From Oscillospiraceae bacterium (GTDB lineage: Bacteria > Bacillota > Clostridia > Oscillospirales > Ruminococcaceae): 33,613 bases of DNA. The DNA is taken from NCBI GenBank assembly GCA_022766785.1, contig JALEOL010000084.1, positions 1 to 33,613 of the forward strand. Reading direction: 5' to 3'. Shown here one piece after another: positions 29,504 to 33,613 of this stretch (positions are counted from its first letter, which is position 1; every line of letters begins with the position of its first letter). The notes beneath the pieces were generated by a model. It saw only the letters and a program-made list of their open reading frames with translations, did no database searches and had not been told where the DNA came from. The translations under genes and the position numbers were made by a program.

Positions 29504-31684
29504 ATGGCTCCTAATGGATTTACACGATATATCGGATATGACAACGCCGATGTTTTCAAGAATATGCTGATAGAGAGCTACGCTGCGGCGAAGAAAAACG
29601 GGCTTTTCTTCGAGGGCAGGATCCCGATGGCTTCCACCACCGAGATAAGCACGGCGGCAGGGTATGCGGCGGCGGATCTGAGCGACGAGAGATCGGTGAA
29701 GTCCGGGCTTCAGAGCTGGCTTTCCTCGCAGCGGCTGCAGTACAGCGCCGAGGTGATAACACCGCTGCTTACCGAGGCGATAAAGACCTGCGGCGCGAAC
29801 GGAAAGAATACATACTTCGTCCTGCTTTGCTGGCTGATGAAGTATCTTTCGATAAAGCCTGCGTCGCTGCTGTACATCGGCTCGGGAACGCTCAGGGAGC
29901 TGTTCTTCATGCTTATCCTGAGCAGCTGCGGAGTTAAGGTCACTTATGTGTCCTACGGCAACGACCCGGATTTTGAGAAGTTCAGCCACAAGGATAAGGT
30001 GCAGACTATTGACGGAGCAATGAGCGGCGTTGTGCAGATAGACTTCGCCCATATCGACCTGTCAAAGGCGGCTCAGCTGTGTGAGATGCGCGCGTCCGCC
30101 CAGCAGGTTGAGGGGATAGTCCAGCGGCTGAATACCACGGCTGCCGGTATCTTTGAGGATCTCATGGTGGATCGCCGCACCCGTGTGGTGAAAAACGGCG
30201 GCGTTTACACCGAGGACGGAGTTATCCCGGTATACTGCGCGTCGCTGATAGGCTATGACGACGAGGCGGTATACAACAATATGCTGCTGAACTTCAAGGA
30301 GGGCTTCGCCAAAAGCAAGAAGCAGCTCATCTTCATCGAAAAGCCGCTGGATAACCCCAACGCCGATGAGATAAAGCAGCTTGGCAGCGTAAACCGCAGC
30401 AGTGTTACAACGATGATCGACGAGCTGGCGCTCAAAATAAAACTGAACGGCGACCCTGTACGCACAGCACTGGCGCAGACGGAGCTGAGAAAGCTGCTTA
30501 ATTCGCTGTACACCGGCAATCCTACGGTGGTGTTCAACTATGGCAGCAAGTTCATTTCCTGGCTGTATCGCTGCACCCAGGCGAGAAAATACGCGGTGCA
30601 GTACGAAGACATTCCGCTGATACTGTATTACGGCGATATCTCCCAGTCGGAGCTGTACTTTTTGCATTACATGTCCCGGGTGGGATTTGACATCATCTAT
30701 ATCACGCCTAACAAGCTGCTGCTGGATATCACGGTGGACAAAAACCTTGACAACCGAATGCAGATATTCCAGCTGCCCCAGACCAAGGACAGCGGAAGCT
30801 ACCCCACAAAGGCGATCAAGATGAAGGTGAACACCGTCGCATATTCCGCCGAAAGGGAGCTTGACACGATGCTCTACAGCGGCGACGCCGGTATCTTCCG
30901 GGATTTCCAGTTTCTCAACAGCCAGACGGTCACGCTGAGAACTACCCTTGAGGAGATCGGTATACTGTGGAAGCAGGAGGCGAGGTTCCGTCAGGGCTTT
31001 GCAACATCGGGAAATCTTGTCACAGTGCCTAACGTTTTTGCGAAGATCAGCGGAGTTAAAGACGGCAACGTCAATGCATACTGGGAGGAGATCCGCGACA
31101 GGCTCACCCCGGAGACTATCCTGCGTGTAAAGGGCGAGAAGCCGGAGCAGCATGGAACGCCCGATCTGTCGGCGTACCGCAGCTTCTACCGAAACGGACA
31201 GATCGACACCGAACGTCTCAAGACTTCTTCTCTGAATAAATACAGCTATCTGCCGGACAGAATACAGGATTTGCTCCTGTTCAAGCTGCAGGAGGCGGTT
31301 GACAGCAAGTTCCTGAAGCTTTCCGGCGACGACCTTATGTGCGCCGTTATGCACTTCGGAATGAACCTAGACAAGGAGTTCATGAAGCTGCTGCAGAGCT
31401 TTGATTTCACGAAGCAGCTGCCGAAGCTTATCTGGATAGACGCGGTGGAGCAGACCTTTACGCTGGAGGAGTGCATTCAGCTGGTGCTGTGCAATCTGAT
31501 AGGCTTTGATATCCTGATATACACCCCGACGGGGTATAAGAACCTTGAAACGTTCGTGTCATCGGACGCATTTGAGGAGCATACACTCAACGATTTTCAG
31601 TACAACCTGGAGGTGCCGAAGTTCAAGATACCCTCCGAAACCAGAAACAGCGGTTTGTTCGGCAAGCTGTTCAGGAAAGGATAA
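29504..31684 (+). CDS. yceG: YceG-family Ter-cluster protein with internal duplication
   Basis: A 726-residue cytoplasmic protein of the YceG family, found next to TerD and TelA genes in the Bacillus yceCDEFGH operon. Two related halves are visible: YIGYDNADVFKNML (about 8-22) recurs as LIGYDDEAVYNNML (about 248-261), each followed by a FFEG/FIEKP segment; and LLYIGSGTLRELFF recurs as LILYYGDISQSELYF. It is longer than the Bacillus protein (about 540 residues, from memory). Published domain analysis links YceG to a proposed biosynthetic module in Ter systems; its reaction is not established. AGGAAAGG precedes the ATG. TelA starts five bases after the stop. Confidence 0.82.
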   Translation: MAPNGFTRYIGYDNADVFKNMLIESYAAAKKNGLFFEGRIPMASTTEISTAAGYAAADLSDERSVKSGLQSWLSSQRLQYSAEVITPLLTEAIKTCGANGKNTYFVLLCWLMKYLSIKPASLLYIGSGTLRELFFMLILSSCGVKVTYVSYGNDPDFEKFSHKDKVQTIDGAMSGVVQIDFAHIDLSKAAQLCEMRASAQQVEGIVQRLNTTAAGIFEDLMVDRRTRVVKNGGVYTEDGVIPVYCASLIGYDDEAVYNNMLLNFKEGFAKSKKQLIFIEKPLDNPNADEIKQLGSVNRSSVTTMIDELALKIKLNGDPVRTALAQTELRKLLNSLYTGNPTVVFNYGSKFISWLYRCTQARKYAVQYEDIPLILYYGDISQSELYFLHYMSRVGFDIIYITPNKLLLDITVDKNLDNRMQIFQLPQTKDSGSYPTKAIKMKVNTVAYSAERELDTMLYSGDAGIFRDFQFLNSQTVTLRTTLEEIGILWKQEARFRQGFATSGNLVTVPNVFAKISGVKDGNVNAYWEEIRDRLTPETILRVKGEKPEQHGTPDLSAYRSFYRNGQIDTERLKTSSLNKYSYLPDRIQDLLLFKLQEAVDSKFLKLSGDDLMCAVMHFGMNLDKEFMKLLQSFDFTKQLPKLIWIDAVEQTFTLEECIQLVLCNLIGFDILIYTPTGYKNLETFVSSDAFEEHTLNDFQYNLEVPKFKIPSETRNSGLFGKLFRKG

Positions 31685-31689
31685 ACATT

Positions 31690-32859
31690 ATGGGATTACA
31701 GTTTACACCCGGCTCACAGTTACAGGCACAGCCTGAAGTACAGGCGGCTCCGGCTGCCACTCTCGCAAAGACCCCGGAAGAAGTTGCGCTCGATGTCCAG
31801 ATCGAGGAAGCCAAGAACTACAACATCGTGGTCGAGACTGACAAGATCAAGCAGGAGCTTGCCACCAGCGCAGATATCGACAGACTGGTAAGCACCATCA
31901 ATCTCAACGACTCCAACACGATCGTGAAGTTCGGTGCGGACGCTGCCGAGGAGATCTCCAAGGCTTCCGACCAGGTGCTCAATTCCATGACGATCGACCA
32001 GGTGAACGACACCGGCGTAATGCTCAAGGAGCTTTCGAAGATCATGGAGCGGTTTGATATAAACGAGATCAAGGACGACAAGCCCGGACTTTTCGGCAGT
32101 CTCAAGAAGAAGCTGGAGAAGATCATCGGCAAGTACGAGACCATGGGCAACGAGGTGGACAAGATCTATGTTCAGCTCAAGCAGTATGAGAGGGAGATCG
32201 GAGAAGCAAACACAAAGCTCGATAACATGTATGAGGCAAATCTCGGCTATTATCAGGAACTGGTGAAGTATATCATGGCAGGCGAGCAGGCTGTAAAGGA
32301 GCTTGACAGCTACATTGAGGACTACACAAAGAAGTCCGAGGCAAACCCCGACGACGGCACTATCCGCATGGATCTCTCCAACCTGACCCAGATGCGCGAG
32401 ATACTCGACCAGCGTGTAATGGATCTGAAGGTAGCAGAAAACGTAGCTATCCAGACGGTGCCCATGCTCAAGACCATGGAGTATTCCAACCTCAATCTGG
32501 TGAGAAAGATAAACTCCGCATTCATCATCACCATGCCGGTATTCAAGCAGGCACTGGCACAGGCTATCATGCTGAAGCGCCAGAAGATCATCGCAGACTC
32601 CATGCAGGCTCTGGACGAAAAGACCAACGAGATGCTGAAGAAGAACGCACAGAACACCGTTGCACAGAGCAAGGCGATCGCGGCAATGGCTTCCGGTTCT
32701 TCTATCAAGGTAGAGACTCTCCAGGAGACCTGGACGACTATCGTCAACGGTATCGACGAGGTTCAGGCTATCCAGACCCAGGCAAGAGAGAAGCGCAAGC
32801 AGGACGCTGTTGTGCTTGAAAATATCAAGGCTGACTACAAGAAGCGCATGAAGGCGTAA
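31690..32859 (+). CDS. telA: TelA/YceH toxic-anion-resistance protein
   Basis: A 389-residue TelA-family protein, predicted to be mainly helical with coiled-coil stretches (about 130-215 and 300-389). Diagnostic segments are the FGSLKKKLEKIIGKYETM region, VDKIYVQLKQYEREIG and KTMEYSNLNLVRKINSAFIITMP-like blocks in the second half. TelA proteins are linked to resistance to tellurite and to cell-envelope stress; the mechanism is unclear. The N-terminal 30 residues are Gln/Pro/Ala-rich. It is the last gene of the operon, five bases after yceG, and ends in front of a terminator that overlaps the recombinase gene on the other strand. Confidence 0.94.
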   Translation: MGLQFTPGSQLQAQPEVQAAPAATLAKTPEEVALDVQIEEAKNYNIVVETDKIKQELATSADIDRLVSTINLNDSNTIVKFGADAAEEISKASDQVLNSMTIDQVNDTGVMLKELSKIMERFDINEIKDDKPGLFGSLKKKLEKIIGKYETMGNEVDKIYVQLKQYEREIGEANTKLDNMYEANLGYYQELVKYIMAGEQAVKELDSYIEDYTKKSEANPDDGTIRMDLSNLTQMREILDQRVMDLKVAENVAIQTVPMLKTMEYSNLNLVRKINSAFIITMPVFKQALAQAIMLKRQKIIADSMQALDEKTNEMLKKNAQNTVAQSKAIAAMASGSSIKVETLQETWTTIVNGIDEVQAIQTQAREKRKQDAVVLENIKADYKKRMKA

Positions 32860-32916
32860 CTTTCAGCATATCAACAGGGCGTACTCCGAAAAGGGCGGGG
32901 CGAATAAAGAAGTTTT

Positions 32917-32948
32917 GAAAGGCTATGTGACCGCTCACTCAGCCTTTC
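32917..32948. terminator. Bidirectional terminator between telA and the recombinase
   Basis: GAAAGGCT and AGCCTTTC (8 bp) with an inner GTGA-CCGC-TCAC hairpin, followed by TTCTTTTC. The recombinase stop codon lies within the hairpin. Confidence 0.82.
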
Positions 32949-33613
32949 TTCTTTTCGGCTGGTAGTCAAGCCTGTTTGCAGTAGTGGTCGAAACCGCCAC
33001 ATTAAACCGCCAGTAGATGTCTATCCGCTGTGTGCGATGTCCGCCGGACTTGTCGGGAGCGTGAACAACGATTTTCTCCACGAACTCGTGCATTATCGTT
33101 GGCGTTAGCTCGATGACCTCGGAATACTTGTGTACTATCTCCACGAATTTTGCCGTATCCGCAGTTTTCTGTTCCCTTGCCGCGATAAATTCCGTCAATT
33201 CGGGGACTTTTGCTTTAAGTTGTTTCTGCTCGTCCTCATAGGTTTTGGAAATTGCGGTGTAACGCTCGTCCGACACTTTACCGGATACATTGTCCTCATA
33301 GAGCTTAATGAACAGCCTGTCGATTTCCGCAATTCTTCGTTCAGCCTGCGAAAGCTGTTTCCTTGCGCTTTTGAGTTCTGCGGATTGTTGCTGTGTGGAG
33401 TTGTCGAGAGCCATCTGGACGAACTCTTGCTCATGTTCTTTGACTATACTCATAATCCCGTTCAGCTCCGCGAGAACTATTTTTCGCAGCACCGCCGTCC
33501 TCACGAAATGCGCCGAGCAGACCTCTTGGTTGTTCGCGTAAGAGCTGCATTTGAGGTGTTCCTGCTCCGCCGTGTGCGACTTAGACCGACAAAGATACAT
33601 CAGCCTTCCGCAG
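32935..33613 (-). CDS. Large serine recombinase, C-terminal part
   Basis: The last 225 or so residues of a large serine recombinase; the frame stays open to the right edge, so the catalytic N-terminal domain is outside the window and the ATG at 33600 is internal. Visible are part of a recombinase zinc ribbon (CGRLMYLCRSK, then CSSYANNQEVCSAHFVR), a long coiled coil (LKSARKQLSQAERRIAEIDR) and a DUF4368-type end (HEFVEKIVVHAPD, RIDIYWRFN). Such enzymes move Tn-type and ICE elements. It points towards telA and shares a terminator with it, so a mobile element ends, or has ended, right beside the Ter-like cluster. Confidence 0.88.
   Translation of the reverse strand, partial: CGRLMYLCRSKSHTAEQEHLKCSSYANNQEVCSAHFVRTAVLRKIVLAELNGIMSIVKEHEQEFVQMALDNSTQQQSAELKSARKQLSQAERRIAEIDRLFIKLYEDNVSGKVSDERYTAISKTYEDEQKQLKAKVPELTEFIAAREQKTADTAKFVEIVHKYSEVIELTPTIMHEFVEKIVVHAPDKSGGHRTQRIDIYWRFNVAVSTTTANRLDYQPKRRKAE

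Noticed and set aside
30062-31354. 430-codon open frame on the minus strand
   Set aside because: Antisense of yceG; composition of a shadow frame.
33194-33600. ATG at 33600 as a true start of a 221-residue protein
   Set aside because: The frame continues to the window edge and the residues before it (CGRL) belong to the recombinase zinc ribbon, so the protein is cut by the window.

Overview
The window looks like a chromosomal segment of a sporulating, Gram-positive anaerobe of the Ruminococcus type (Oscillospiraceae, Firmicutes). This is inferred from intact sporulation regulators (Spo0A, SpoIIID), class B sortases, Thr-rich linkers in a secreted protein, strong AGGAGG-type ribosome sites and a YceG/TelA/TerD stress cluster of the Bacillus/Clostridium type. 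No rRNA, tRNA or CRISPR array was seen.

Left part (1-5.7 kb): the 3' end of a MIF-type tautomerase gene; an isolated phage terminase pair (small unknown protein plus large subunit) with no other phage genes; a DUF2461 gene; a 260-300 bp element made of nested inverted repeats; spo0A, whose receiver has Glu in place of the phosphorylated Asp; spoIIID behind a sigma-E-like -10; and cysK behind a consensus promoter and a strongly folded leader RNA.

Middle (5.9-14.4 kb): a long plus-strand array. It starts with a cysteine desulfurase/ThiI pair for tRNA 4-thiouridine and continues with PncC, three tandem class B sortase paralogues, a secreted SpoIID-domain protein and a CBS-domain protein. On the minus strand follow a secreted GH59 (galactocerebrosidase-family) enzyme with a membrane or wall anchor tail, its likely AraC-type regulator, and an XRE regulator carrying sixteen tandem GxxAx pentapeptides.

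Right part (19.1-33.6 kb): a Ter-type stress region. A TerD gene with a 44-residue membrane protein and a YbaK-type deacylase come first. Then, behind a perfect TTGACA/TATAAT promoter, come a TerY-type vWA protein, a PP2C phosphatase, an atypical protein kinase with a zinc ribbon, a P-type Ca2+ pump, TerD, a beta-helix/TerD fusion, an internally duplicated YceG protein and TelA. The layout suggests phospho-signalling (vWA/kinase/phosphatase) tied to calcium handling (pump, Ca-binding TerD) and a YceG/TelA effector module. The Ca2+ pump stands where TerC is usually found. The window ends in the C-terminal part of a large serine recombinase pointing back towards the cluster, so a mobile element abuts it.

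Functions are assigned from motifs read by eye and from memory of the families; no database search was possible.
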